Origin: DATKCJ01 sp035513275
Lineage (GTDB): Bacteria; Verrucomicrobiota; Verrucomicrobiia; Opitutales; Opitutaceae
DNA: 39,196 nucleotides
NCBI GenBank assembly: GCA_035513275.1
Contig: DATKCJ010000434.1
Location: forward strand, 1-39,196
Reading direction: 5' to 3'
Shown: one piece after another, positions 26,221 to 33,603 of the stretch
Layout of the letters: each line of letters begins with the position of its first letter
Numbering within the stretch: position 1 is the first letter of the stretch
The notes under the pieces: model-generated
Told to the model about the DNA's origin: nothing
The model's input: the letters and a program-made list of their open reading frames with translations, nothing else
Database searches by the model: none
Translations under genes and position numbers: made by a program

Positions 26221-28430
26221 CACTTATGACTGAGTCCGCGTGCGTCGTTGAGACCCTTCCCCGGCAAGGAAGCGTCCCGCCCGACCGCGGGAGCTTCGTG
26301 TGCGAAAGCGAGGCGTATGCGCTCATCGGACGATCGGAATTGGCGCCGCCCCGGCATTCACGAACTGGCGACGCGAGCCGCTTCAAGAAAGGCGAACAGG
26401 TCGTGCTCAAAGGGCTCGGCGAGGATGTATGGCACAAGTCCGAACTCGGCGCGGTGCAGTTCATGGCGTTCGATCGCGCCGACATCCTTCGCGAGGCGGC
26501 CGCCATGCGTGAGAGAATCCAGAAGGCGGGGCACCGGTGGCTTGGCGCGCTGGTTTGCGAGCACATCGACATCGTCCGCGTCGGATGGCTCCCGACGGAG
26601 TTGCTTGTATCTTTGTCGCGCACCGAGGCGGGCTGGGTCGTGGTGCTTGGTGCTGGAGGCATGAGTGCGGACACACTGGGCGCGCACGTCGCGCCGCTGT
26701 TGTGGCCGGTGGATGCGGTGAGCCCCGTGGTGGCGTTTTCCGAATTGGAGGAGCATTTCCTCGGCCGCGTGCTGCTGGGCACCGGACGCGGATTCACGGC
26801 GGTCACCTCGCGCGAGAAGTTGAAGGCGATGATCGACTCGATTTGGAAACTCGCGGGGATCGCGGAAGCCGACGGGCTCAACCTGCTCGAGATGAACCCG
26901 GTCGCTTTCGACGCGGATGGCGACGCGCGGCCACTCGATGCCGTGGGCCTCCGTGGCGCACGCGCACCTTCGCGTGTCGCGCCGCCCGCTGGTTTCATCG
27001 AGTGTTTGCTCTCGACGCGAAGCGTGGCGATCGCGGGCGTGTCCGCGACGCCCGGGGGCGTCGGCCGCACCATCCTCGACAACATCATGCGGTGTCCCTC
27101 GCTGAGGGGGCACATAGTGATCCTGAAACCTGGCGCGAAGAATCTCCTCGGGTTTCCCTGCATCCGCGGTGTATCCGCGCTGACGACGGATCCCGTGGAC
27201 TTGCTCCTGCTCGCGATTCCGGCGCCCGCCGCGGTAGAGGTCGTTGAGAAACTGATCGCACAGGGCGGCGGCGCGCGAGTCGTGGGTATGGTTGCTGGTG
27301 GAATCGGTGACGGCGCCGACCGCCTCGGGTTCGGCGCGCGGCTGTCCGCACTCCTTTCCGACGCGAGGCGGCAAGGTCGGTGGACGCCCGCGATCGTCGG
27401 ACCCAATTCCATGGGTCACTGGGTGCCGGGCCGCGGGCTCGATACGACTTTCATCCCGCGAGAGAAACTCCCCGAGGCGCGCGACGCAGGCGGATCACTC
27501 GCGCTTCTGAGCCAGAGCGGGGCATTCCTGCTCTGCCGGCGATCGCGACACCACGGGCGGGGCTTGCTGATCGGAGCCGCGCTCGGAAACCAGATGGACG
27601 TCTCTCTACCCGACGTTCTCGACGCGCTTGTTCCCGTGGCGGACTGCCGCTCGGTCGCGGCGTATGTGGAGGGATTTCAACCGGGGCAACTGGCTGCAAC
27701 AGTGTGCGCGGCGAGGAAGCTCGCCGCCCGCGGCGTCAGGATCGTGATCCACCGCGCCGGCCGGACAACGGCGGGCCGGATGGCGGCGGCGAGCCACACC
27801 GGCGCGCTGCTCACCGGCAACGCGGATCAACTGATGTTCGAGCGCGCACTCCTGACACGCGCGGGCGTCCGGTTCTCAGAAACGGTGGCCGACTTCGACG
27901 CGGCGATCCAGTGGCTCGCGGCGTTTCCGAAAATCCGGCCCGGTCCCGTCGCAATGATCTCCAACGCGGGGTTCGAGTGCGTGACGGGAACTGACGCGCT
28001 CGCCACCAAGGACGGGAAGGCGACCGGATTTAGAACAGCGACGCTCACGCACGCCACGACGTCAGAGCTCGAGCGCATGATCATGGCCGAGGGCCTCGGC
28101 GGCATCGTGAATCCGCAGCTCCCGCTCGACCTCACGCCGATGGCGCGCGAGTCCGCCTGCCTGCGCGCCGCGGAGATACTCGCACGCGGCGCCGCGGAGA
28201 CACTCGTCGTGGGGCTGGTGCCGTTCACCCCGCGGCTCAACACCGGCGGCGAGGCGCGCTTGTCCGCGGCGGCCTTTGCGTCGGTGGCGAAGACATGCGG
28301 CAAGCCGATCGGAATCGTAATCGACGCAGGCGAGGTTTTCGCGGAGTTCCGGAGCGCGTTCGTCGAGCAGGGCCTGCCGGTGTTCGACCGCTTCGAGGAT
28401 GCGATCCGCGGGCTCCGCACGATTGGGTGA
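26217..28430 (+). CDS. ADP-forming acyl-CoA synthetase, fused with beta-alpha domain order
   Basis: A 737-residue protein. Residues 1-245 resemble the ATP-grasp beta subunit of ADP-forming acetyl-CoA synthetases (VVLKGLGEDVWHKSELGAV, then LLEMNPVAF near 223). Residues about 255-350 are the CoA-binding Rossmann domain (SVAIAGVSATPGGVGRTILDNI), followed by the succinyl-CoA-synthetase-like flavodoxin domain with LLSQSGAF, and a ligase domain with AAASHTGALLTG, where His527 is the expected phosphohistidine. It converts acyl-CoA, ADP and phosphate to acid, CoA and ATP, conserving the thioester made by the oxidoreductase encoded just upstream (ATGA overlap). Most fused members, such as E. coli PatZ, have alpha before beta; here the order is reversed. 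The nucleotide-binding part is short, so activity should not be assumed. Confidence 0.82.
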   Translation: MTLMTESACVVETLPRQGSVPPDRGSFVCESEAYALIGRSELAPPRHSRTGDASRFKKGEQVVLKGLGEDVWHKSELGAVQFMAFDRADILREAAAMRERIQKAGHRWLGALVCEHIDIVRVGWLPTELLVSLSRTEAGWVVVLGAGGMSADTLGAHVAPLLWPVDAVSPVVAFSELEEHFLGRVLLGTGRGFTAVTSREKLKAMIDSIWKLAGIAEADGLNLLEMNPVAFDADGDARPLDAVGLRGARAPSRVAPPAGFIECLLSTRSVAIAGVSATPGGVGRTILDNIMRCPSLRGHIVILKPGAKNLLGFPCIRGVSALTTDPVDLLLLAIPAPAAVEVVEKLIAQGGGARVVGMVAGGIGDGADRLGFGARLSALLSDARRQGRWTPAIVGPNSMGHWVPGRGLDTTFIPREKLPEARDAGGSLALLSQSGAFLLCRRSRHHGRGLLIGAALGNQMDVSLPDVLDALVPVADCRSVAAYVEGFQPGQLAATVCAARKLAARGVRIVIHRAGRTTAGRMAAASHTGALLTGNADQLMFERALLTRAGVRFSETVADFDAAIQWLAAFPKIRPGPVAMISNAGFECVTGTDALATKDGKATGFRTATLTHATTSELERMIMAEGLGGIVNPQLPLDLTPMARESACLRAAEILARGAAETLVVGLVPFTPRLNTGGEARLSAAAFASVAKTCGKPIGIVIDAGEVFAEFRSAFVEQGLPVFDRFEDAIRGLRTIG

Positions 28431-28448
28431 AGGGTGTGAGCGGTTCTA

Positions 28449-28500
28449 TGTAGGTTGCGCGCTCGACGCGCAACGTGGCGCGGCAAGCGCGCCACCTACA
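28449..28500. repeat. REP-like element, family C, copy 1
   Basis: The outer arms TGTAGG and CCTACA enclose two hairpins: GTTGCGCG-CTCGA-CGCGCAAC and GTGGCGCG-GCAAG-CGCGCCAC. It lies 18 bp after the acyl-CoA synthetase stop. A diverged copy begins at 39150 and runs off the window. Confidence 0.85.
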
Positions 28501-28550
28501 AATCTGTCCGCCCGCACGATCGCGTGAGCAAGCAGGCGCCATTCCATAAA

Positions 28551-28631
28551 CCCCAAAGCCGGTTTGTAACATAATACGTTACAAACTGGCTTTGGGGCGC
28601 GGCGCGGTGCTTGTAACGTATTACGTTACAA
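28551..28631. promoter_or_regulatory. Two orphan palindromic operator-like sites
   Basis: The first is a 47-bp near-perfect palindrome (28551-28597) with outer arms CCCCAAAGCC/GGCTTTGGGG and inner arms GTTTGTAAC/GTTACAAAC. The second (28611-28631) is a 21-bp palindrome with half-sites TTGTAACGTA and TACGTTACAA around one T. Both share the GTAAC-(6-7 bp)-GTTAC core with TA steps at the centre. Such sites resemble autoregulatory operators of small DNA-binding antitoxins, but here they lie between two converging genes with no such gene nearby. Confidence 0.6.
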
Positions 28632-28679
28632 ACAGCGTTGTGCGGCTGGAAGCCTCAGCAAGCTCCATCTCCCGCTTCC

Positions 28680-29192
28680 TCAGTCCGTCTTCAGTCCCTG
28701 CACGATCCGGCCGGTCTGGACGGCGGCGATCTGCGTGAGCAACACAGAGCACGTGAACAGCACGACGCCGTCGCGAATCTCGATCTGTGCGATGCCGCCC
28801 GAGCGCATGAGGATGACGAGGATCGCGACGACGAAGACGTCGAGCATCGACCACTTGCCCAGGTGCGACACGAAGCGGAACATTCCCTGCGCGGAGTCGC
28901 GCGTGAGCGCGGGCACGAGCCAGATGGCGAGCAGCGCGAGCATCTTCACCGCGGGAAACGCCACGGTGAACACGCCGAGGATCATGAAGAGGAAATACTC
29001 GTTCGCCTCCAACAGCGAAACCAGGCCGCTGATGACCGAGACCTCACTTTCGAAGATCCACATCTTCGTGACCTCGGTGAAGGGCCTGAACAAGCCGGCC
29101 AGGTAGAGCGCGAAGGCCAGCACGAGCATCCCGAGCGTGAACCAGCCGCGGCGGCCGCCGGTTTTCAGAATGGTGGGTTGTTGTGCGCGCAT
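28680..29192 (-). CDS. PqiA-like (paraquat-inducible protein A) membrane protein
   Basis: A 170-residue integral membrane protein with about four hydrophobic segments: 17-35 (TLGMLVLAFALYLAGLF), 62-83 (YFLFMILGVFTVAFPAVKMLAL), around 86-95 and 118-135 (MLDVFVVAILVILMRSG). The segment VSHLGKWSMLDVFVVAILV with the preceding VFPxxK-like helix is the core of the PqiA family of inner-membrane proteins, linked in E. coli to envelope stress and MCE-type lipid transport. Only one of the two usual PqiA domains is present, and no mce (PqiB) gene is nearby. The start at 29192 is chosen over the longer open frame because upstream sequence is REP-like. The operator-like palindromes lie beyond its 3' end. 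Confidence 0.75.
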   Translation of the reverse strand: MRAQQPTILKTGGRRGWFTLGMLVLAFALYLAGLFRPFTEVTKMWIFESEVSVISGLVSLLEANEYFLFMILGVFTVAFPAVKMLALLAIWLVPALTRDSAQGMFRFVSHLGKWSMLDVFVVAILVILMRSGGIAQIEIRDGVVLFTCSVLLTQIAAVQTGRIVQGLKTD

Positions 29193-29253
29193 AGGAATGT
29201 GAATGCGAATGAAGAGCTCACGTTCGCCGTCGCGAGTCGTGTTTCGCTCAGCC

Positions 29254-29370
29254 GTAGCTGCCGAGCGGGACAACCGCGCTTGCGGCTCGGTTGGAACCGG
29301 AGGACACTCCGTCGTGGCCCTGCGCGTGAGCGCAGGGATCCGGATCCCGCCGCTCACGCGGCGGGCTACA
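29254..29370. repeat. Complex REP-like cluster, family F
   Basis: Three palindromes occur in tandem: CCGAGC (29261-29266) with GCTCGG (29285-29290); CCCTGCGC-GTGA-GCGCAGGG (29318-29337); and CCCGCCGC-TCAC-GCGGCGGG (29346-29365). The last two have complementary tetraloops GTGA and TCAC. The cluster fills most of the gap between the PqiA-like and phosphatase genes. Confidence 0.75.
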
Positions 29371-29471
29371 ACCGGAGATGTTTCTTGGGAGGTAACGAGG
29401 CGTGCTTCGGGCTTTCACCGGTTTGTCTGCCTCCTTACGTCGGCAGCTATGTCCGACCGCATGGATACGGC

Positions 29472-30122
29472 TCATGGAATGAAGTAGGCGGGGTTTGGAA
29501 TCTTGAACGTGCGACCCGTGTGCTCGCCGGCGAGGTCGCTCTCCTGGTCGCCCACGCACGCGATGATCGTCCATCCTTCGGCCGCGAGGCGTGCACGTTC
29601 GCGCGCCTTGAACACGCTGGTCGGTTCGGTGGAATCGTCCTCCTTCAGGATCAGCGCCTCGAAACCGGAGAACCCCGTCCCGAGGAGGTTTCGCGCGGTC
29701 GCCTTGCGCGTGAGTTCCTTGCGGCCCGACAGGAAGAACACCGCCACGCTGTTTGCGCGCGCGGTCCTGTGAATTTCAAGCACCGGCGCGACTGGCGGAC
29801 AGCGCGCTTCGAGCACCCACGCGTCCCAGAGGTCATCCTTGTAGGCAAAGTCCATTTCGCGGATGTGAGGGTAGTTGCTCAGCGCCGTCTCATCGATGTC
29901 GAGCACCACGGCGAGCCGCTCGCCCTCCGCGCGCGCTGCGGCGCGATCCGCGATAAACGCGACCGCCTCGAGCGCGACCGGCTCGATCTCTGCGAAATAC
30001 GCTTCCGAATCCAGGTAGGCGCGCACGCGCTCTTTGAGCAGCCCGAGGTTCTCCGGCGCGGCCGGGAGTGAAGCGGCGAGGAGCGCAAACACGGCATGCG
30101 CAATGACAGTGCGGACCTTCAT
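29472..30122 (-). CDS. Exported HAD acid phosphatase (class IIIB type)
   Basis: A 216-residue protein with a signal peptide (1-22, ending ASLPAA) and a haloacid-dehalogenase phosphatase domain. Motif I is VVLDIDETALSNYP (Asp74 nucleophile, Asp76 acid/base), motif II is FFLSGR (about 129-134), a lysine follows near 160 (ILKEDD), and motif III is GDQESDL (about 191-197). It belongs to the acid phosphatase/5'-nucleotidase lipoprotein e(P4)-like group. It would remove phosphate from nucleotides or other esters in the periplasm. No lipobox cysteine is seen, so it is soluble rather than lipid-anchored. Monocistronic. Confidence 0.88.
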   Translation of the reverse strand: MKVRTVIAHAVFALLAASLPAAPENLGLLKERVRAYLDSEAYFAEIEPVALEAVAFIADRAAARAEGERLAVVLDIDETALSNYPHIREMDFAYKDDLWDAWVLEARCPPVAPVLEIHRTARANSVAVFFLSGRKELTRKATARNLLGTGFSGFEALILKEDDSTEPTSVFKARERARLAAEGWTIIACVGDQESDLAGEHTGRTFKIPNPAYFIP

Positions 30123-30271
30123 CGGATGGGCCGCCCATCAAACCGCGCCGGACGGATTACTCCAGCCGTTTCGCGGCCGGGAGTGGCGCACTCTGCTGGT
30201 CAGCGAAGTGCCCAGCTCAGTGAACATGCAGGCAGGATGCTGGCGTGGTGTCCCATGCGAAATGCGGCGCC

Positions 30272-30299
30272 TTGACGCCCGTGACGTCAAACATAGTAT
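30272..30299 (+). promoter_or_regulatory. Promoter with overlapping inverted repeat for the AbrB-Doc operon
   Basis: TTGACG (30272-30277) and TAGTAT (30294-30299) are 16 bp apart. The -35 box is also the left arm of an inverted repeat TTGACG-N7-CGTCAA (30272-30290), a likely operator for the AbrB-type antitoxin. The -10 ends seven bases before the ATG at 30307, and no Shine-Dalgarno sequence is present, so a leaderless message is likely. Confidence 0.6.
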
Positions 30300-30306
30300 T
30301 ACGGCC

Positions 30307-30534
30307 ATGATCAAGACCATCACCAAGGTTGGAAACTCGCAGGGAATCATGCTCGACGCCGCCATCATGGACCTCGCGCGCCTCAAGGTCGGCGACCAGG
30401 TGAACCTCACGGTGCACGAAAGCGGTGCGATCTATCTGACGCCGCTGCGGCCGGAGGTTTCGGCAGAGGAGGCGTCGAGAGCGATCAAGAAAGTCATGAA
30501 GGACTACACCCGGACGATGAGGCGCCTCGCATGA
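30307..30534 (+). CDS. AbrB/MazE-type antitoxin
   Basis: A 75-residue protein with the swapped-hairpin AbrB fold at the N-terminus: ITKVGNSQGIMLDAAIMDLARLKVGDQVNLTVHESGAIYLTP, including the conserved KVGNSQGI and LKVGDQV segments that bind DNA. The C-terminal 28 residues are helical and charged (AEEASRAIKKVMKDYTRTMRR), the part that normally blocks the toxin. Its stop overlaps the start of the Doc-type toxin (ATGA), the standard antitoxin-toxin arrangement. It should repress its own promoter through the TTGACG inverted repeat. The start at 30307 is fixed by the domain boundary and promoter position. Confidence 0.88.
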   Translation: MIKTITKVGNSQGIMLDAAIMDLARLKVGDQVNLTVHESGAIYLTPLRPEVSAEEASRAIKKVMKDYTRTMRRLA

Positions 30535-30959
30535 GCGCCACGCCTGACAATTGCTTCTTTCTGACCGTTGCGCTTGTTCGGGAGGTTCATGCTGAGGCGA
30601 TCGCAAGCTTTGGCGGTTCCGATGGCCTGCGTGACGAGGCACTTCTCGAGTCCGCAGTCGCAGCGCCACAGGCGACGTTCGGAGGTGTCTCGGTCTACGC
30701 CAGCATGGAGGAGGTCGCCGCGGCGTATCTTTTCTACATCTGCCGCAACCACCCGTTCATCGATGGAAACAAACGTGCGGCACTCGGCGCGTGCGTGCTC
30801 TTTCTCCGGCTCAACAACATTGAGACGACGCCTGACGGACCGGACTGGGAAGTCCTCACGCTCGACGTCGCCGCGTCGCGTCTCAACCGCGATCAGACAA
30901 CCGCGCGGCTCAAGGCCCTGCTCGCGCCGCGCAGGAAGAAACGCAGGAAGAAGAAGTGA
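30531..30959 (+). CDS. doc: Doc-type Fic-fold toxin (death on curing)
   Basis: A 142-residue toxin of the Doc family. The Fic motif HPFIDGNKR (74-82) has the Doc form with Lys-Arg in place of the Gly-Arg of AMP-transferring Fic enzymes; Doc itself phosphorylates elongation factor Tu using inverted ATP binding. Preceding helices (LREVHAEAIASFGGSDGLRDEALLESAV) are typical. The C-terminus has an unusual basic tail (PRRKKRRKKK). The cognate antitoxin upstream is AbrB/MazE-like rather than Phd. It is the second Fic-fold gene in this window, unrelated in operon context to the one at 4906-6060. Confidence 0.9.
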   Translation: MSATPDNCFFLTVALVREVHAEAIASFGGSDGLRDEALLESAVAAPQATFGGVSVYASMEEVAAAYLFYICRNHPFIDGNKRAALGACVLFLRLNNIETTPDGPDWEVLTLDVAASRLNRDQTTARLKALLAPRRKKRRKKK

Positions 30960-30970
30960 GGGAGTGAGAG

Positions 30971-31118
30971 AGACCACGGACCACGGACCACGGGACCACG
31001 GGACTAAGGGACCAAAAGACCAAGATACAAAAGGACCAAGAGACCACAGATCACTTCGTGCCAATTCGTGTCTCTCCGGGCCGAGACCCGAGATCCGAGA
31101 CGCTAGACCCTAGACCCC
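30971..31118. repeat. Degenerate minisatellite of GGACCA-type and CTAGACC/CGAGATC-type units
   Basis: Bases 30971-31049 consist of about eight diverged copies of a unit like GGACCACGG or GGACCAAGA. Bases 31054-31076 contain the doublet TTCGTGCCAATTCGTGTC. Bases 31081-31118 repeat CGAGACC, CGAGATC and TAGACCC. A related AATTCGTGCAATTCGTGTCG occurs at 21488-21507. The stretch lies between the converging Doc and membrane-protein genes and has no coding potential. Confidence 0.65.
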
Positions 31119-31927
31119 AACTCCTCCTCTGCCGCCCTACGCCGCGCGATGACCATCACGACGATCACGATGATCAGCGCGACCGGGCTCGCGAAGATCG
31201 CGAACAGCGGCCAGAGGTTCGACCCCTTCGAGAGCGCGAAGAACGAGTAGGCGTAGATGGGCAGCATGAAGACCAGCGGCAGGGCCGAGAGCAGCCGCGT
31301 CATGCCGCGCAGTTTCCAGAGCGCATAGACTTGAAACAGCGGGTAGGCCGGCAGGCTCAAGAACGCCAGCGGCACGAGCAGGGTGACGATCACCGACCAC
31401 AACTTCCCGAGAGCCGTCGACGGCTCGGGCTCTGCCTTCATCGCCTCGCTCACGGCGCGTTGCTGAGCCGCCGCAAGTTCCGCGGCCCACGGCGCGGTTG
31501 ACGCCTCGGTTGCGCCCGCGCGCCACTCGACCGGCGCGGACGCCGGCACGGCGAAGAGCTCCTTCCAACTCGCGTCGAACACGCGCACGTGAATCTCGTC
31601 GATCCGCGTGTCGTCATGCGCGAAGACCCAAACAAGCGCTTCGCCCGAACCGGCGGGGTGCACGGCCGACGGATTCATCGCGAGCTTGTCGTGCCTTGAT
31701 TCCTCGAAATAGCCAGCCGCCTGAAATCTCAGCGGTTGATCTGATTCGTAGGCGACGCGCACGTAGATGTTCTGGCCGCGCGCAAGCATGCTGCCCGGAT
31801 CGGGCGTGACGCCCGTGACGCGCACCACGGGCGGCGTCTGTGCGACGGCTCCGCACGCGACCAAGCCGAGAAGGACCAAGCAGACCGGGAGGCGTGGAAT
31901 CGGAGATCCGGAGATGAAGAAACGCAT
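31103..31927 (-). CDS. Exported beta-domain protein with C-terminal membrane segments
   Basis: A 274-residue protein. The N-terminal signal (residues 12-29, with VACGAVAQ; Cys25 might be lipidated, but the lipobox is imperfect) is followed by a 100-residue beta-rich domain beginning VVRVTGVTPDPGSMLARGQNIYVRVAYES, Ig-like in pattern. An Ala/Glu-rich helical linker (about 145-165) leads to three hydrophobic segments (about 173-195, 207-225 and 235-263) with a basic tail. The topology would place the beta domain in the periplasm. It starts five bases after the stop of the lipoprotein gene at 31932-32342, so the two form an operon. No family is recognised. Confidence 0.65.
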   Translation of the reverse strand: MRFFISGSPIPRLPVCLVLLGLVACGAVAQTPPVVRVTGVTPDPGSMLARGQNIYVRVAYESDQPLRFQAAGYFEESRHDKLAMNPSAVHPAGSGEALVWVFAHDDTRIDEIHVRVFDASWKELFAVPASAPVEWRAGATEASTAPWAAELAAAQQRAVSEAMKAEPEPSTALGKLWSVIVTLLVPLAFLSLPAYPLFQVYALWKLRGMTRLLSALPLVFMLPIYAYSFFALSKGSNLWPLFAIFASPVALIIVIVVMVIARRRAAEEELGSRV

Positions 31928-31931
31928 GTGT

Positions 31932-32342
31932 TTAGCGCAGCTCTGTCACGAGCACTTTTCCGTCGTGAAGCTCGAGTGTCACGAGTGTCGGCTCGTCCTT
32001 GCGATGGCGGACGACGAGATCCGCGGGCACTTCGACGAAGTTGAGATGATAGGTGGTGCCGCTTCGCGTGGGGCCGTCGAGCGAATTGGCCGTGAGGATC
32101 GAGCGACGGTACGGCGCATCAAGCGGCGTGCTGCGGATCTCGATCCGGTAGTCGCCATCAAGCCCGTCGGGCCATGTCGCCGGTGTGTGCATGAACGTGA
32201 CTGTCGTAGCGCCAGAACCGCGCAGTGCACGCGCTTCATCGCGGATCTGGTAGGCGAGCCGCGTGGCGGAGTCGGAGACCAAGCGCTCGCATCCAGTGAG
32301 CAGCGCGATCACGGCGAGCAAAACGGGCAAGGCACGAAGCAT
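31932..32342 (-). CDS. Small lipoprotein of unknown function
   Basis: A 136-residue protein when started at 32342, with a lipoprotein signal MLRALPVLLAVIALLTGC and lipidated Cys18. The mature part is a single beta-rich domain (ATTVTFMHTPATWPDGLDG, YRIEIRST, TTYHLNFVEVPADLVV, LVTLELHDGKVLVTEL). The frame is open 14 codons further upstream, but the lipobox fixes the start. It is the first gene of a two-gene operon with the membrane protein at 31103-31927 and is divergent from the secreted esterase, with an 84-bp gap. No family is recognised; an envelope role is inference. Confidence 0.7.
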   Translation of the reverse strand: MLRALPVLLAVIALLTGCERLVSDSATRLAYQIRDEARALRGSGATTVTFMHTPATWPDGLDGDYRIEIRSTPLDAPYRRSILTANSLDGPTRSGTTYHLNFVEVPADLVVRHRKDEPTLVTLELHDGKVLVTELR

Positions 32343-32426
32343 GGCGTGAGCATGCAATTGGGTTCCCAGTGCGCAATCCGTCACGTGTGTTGCCGCGGAC
32401 TTCCCGCGGGTATTAGCATTCTTGTG

Positions 32427-33569
32427 ATGAACACCCCACTGCTCGCCACGATTGTCGTCCTCACCGTCGGAGTTTCCTGCTCGCTCGCGCAGAGCCTCCA
32501 GCCGCCGGTGCGTCCTGCGGATGGACCCGGCGCGCCGAAGTGGAACGTCGCCGGCGCGAAACCGGGCGACACTGAGCTGCGCGCCGCGCCCGGAGCCAAC
32601 CCGCCGGCCGATGCCAATGGCGACTGGCTGATCGGACCGGACTACGTGGCGGCGCCCGAACTCACGCCGGTCGAGGGCGTGCCGCAGGGGAGAGTGGAGC
32701 AGTTCGTGATGAAGTCGGAGGACAGCAAGTTCTACCCGGGCATTGCTCGCGACAAGCCCGGCACGGTCGATCCGGAAAACCTGCGCACGCTCGTCGTCGA
32801 TTCATGGCCGCAGTCCTACACGCGCACGATCACCGTCTACATCCCGGCGGGTTATGTGACCGGAACGGCGGCGCCGCTGCTCGTCGTGCACGACGGACCG
32901 AAGGAAGTTGGCAAACCCGACCTCATGATCCCGCGCATCCTCGACAACATGATAGCGCAGCGCCGCGTGCCGCCGATGATCGCGGTGATGATCGCCAACG
33001 GCGGCGGCGACGCGCAGGGCAGCGAGCGCGGACTCGAATACGACACGCTCTCCGGGAAGTTCGCGGAGTTTATCCAAGCCGAGGTGTTGCCTTCAGTGGA
33101 ATCGCACTACGGCGTGCGTTTCACCGACGATCCCGACGGCCGCGCGGTCATGGGCGTGAGCTCGGGCGCCGCGGCCGCGTTCACGATGGCGTGGTTTCAC
33201 AACGAGTGGTATCGCCGCGTCATCAGCTACACGGGCACGTTCGTGAACCAGCAGTGGCCGTTCAACCCCGAGACTCCGGGCGGCGCGTGGGATTACCACG
33301 CGCGGATCCTCCCGAAAAGCCCGGTGAAACCCATCCGCATCTGGATGCAGGTGGGCGACCGCGACCTTCTCAACCCGAACGCGCTGCGCGACGACATGCA
33401 CGACTGGGTCGAGGCAAACCACCGGATGGCCGCCGTGCTCAAGGCGAAGGGCTATTCCTATCAATACGTCTTCTCACTCGACACGTTGCACGCCGACCGC
33501 CGCGTTCGCGAGCAGACGCTCCCGCTCGCGCTCGAGTGGGTGTGGCGTGGATATCCCTTCGGCGAATAG
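32427..33569 (+). CDS. Secreted esterase (Fes/esterase D-like alpha/beta hydrolase)
   Basis: A 380-residue exported protein with a signal peptide (about 1-21, ending CSLAQ) and, after a Pro/Gly-rich linker, an alpha/beta-hydrolase of the putative-esterase family related to enterochelin esterase Fes. Features are the strand RTITVYIPAGYVTGTAAPLLVVHDG, the GVSSGAAAAFTMAW nucleophile elbow (catalytic Ser in G-V-S-S-G), the IRIWMQVGDRDLLNP acid region and a late His (DTLHADRRV). Likely substrates are carbohydrate or siderophore esters, as for related secreted hydrolases; this cannot be decided here. The true start is the ATG at 32427, although the frame is open 220 codons upstream over the antisense of the lipoprotein gene. 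Confidence 0.85.
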   Translation: MNTPLLATIVVLTVGVSCSLAQSLQPPVRPADGPGAPKWNVAGAKPGDTELRAAPGANPPADANGDWLIGPDYVAAPELTPVEGVPQGRVEQFVMKSEDSKFYPGIARDKPGTVDPENLRTLVVDSWPQSYTRTITVYIPAGYVTGTAAPLLVVHDGPKEVGKPDLMIPRILDNMIAQRRVPPMIAVMIANGGGDAQGSERGLEYDTLSGKFAEFIQAEVLPSVESHYGVRFTDDPDGRAVMGVSSGAAAAFTMAWFHNEWYRRVISYTGTFVNQQWPFNPETPGGAWDYHARILPKSPVKPIRIWMQVGDRDLLNPNALRDDMHDWVEANHRMAAVLKAKGYSYQYVFSLDTLHADRRVREQTLPLALEWVWRGYPFGE

Positions 33570-33603
33570 GTGCGGCCCGGGTATCTGTCTTGCCGCGCGA
33601 ACG

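Noticed and set aside
28638..30071. A 477-codon plus-strand frame opposite the PqiA-like and phosphatase genes
   Set aside because: It spans two genes, the REP cluster and intergenic DNA; the product is compositionally an antisense shadow.
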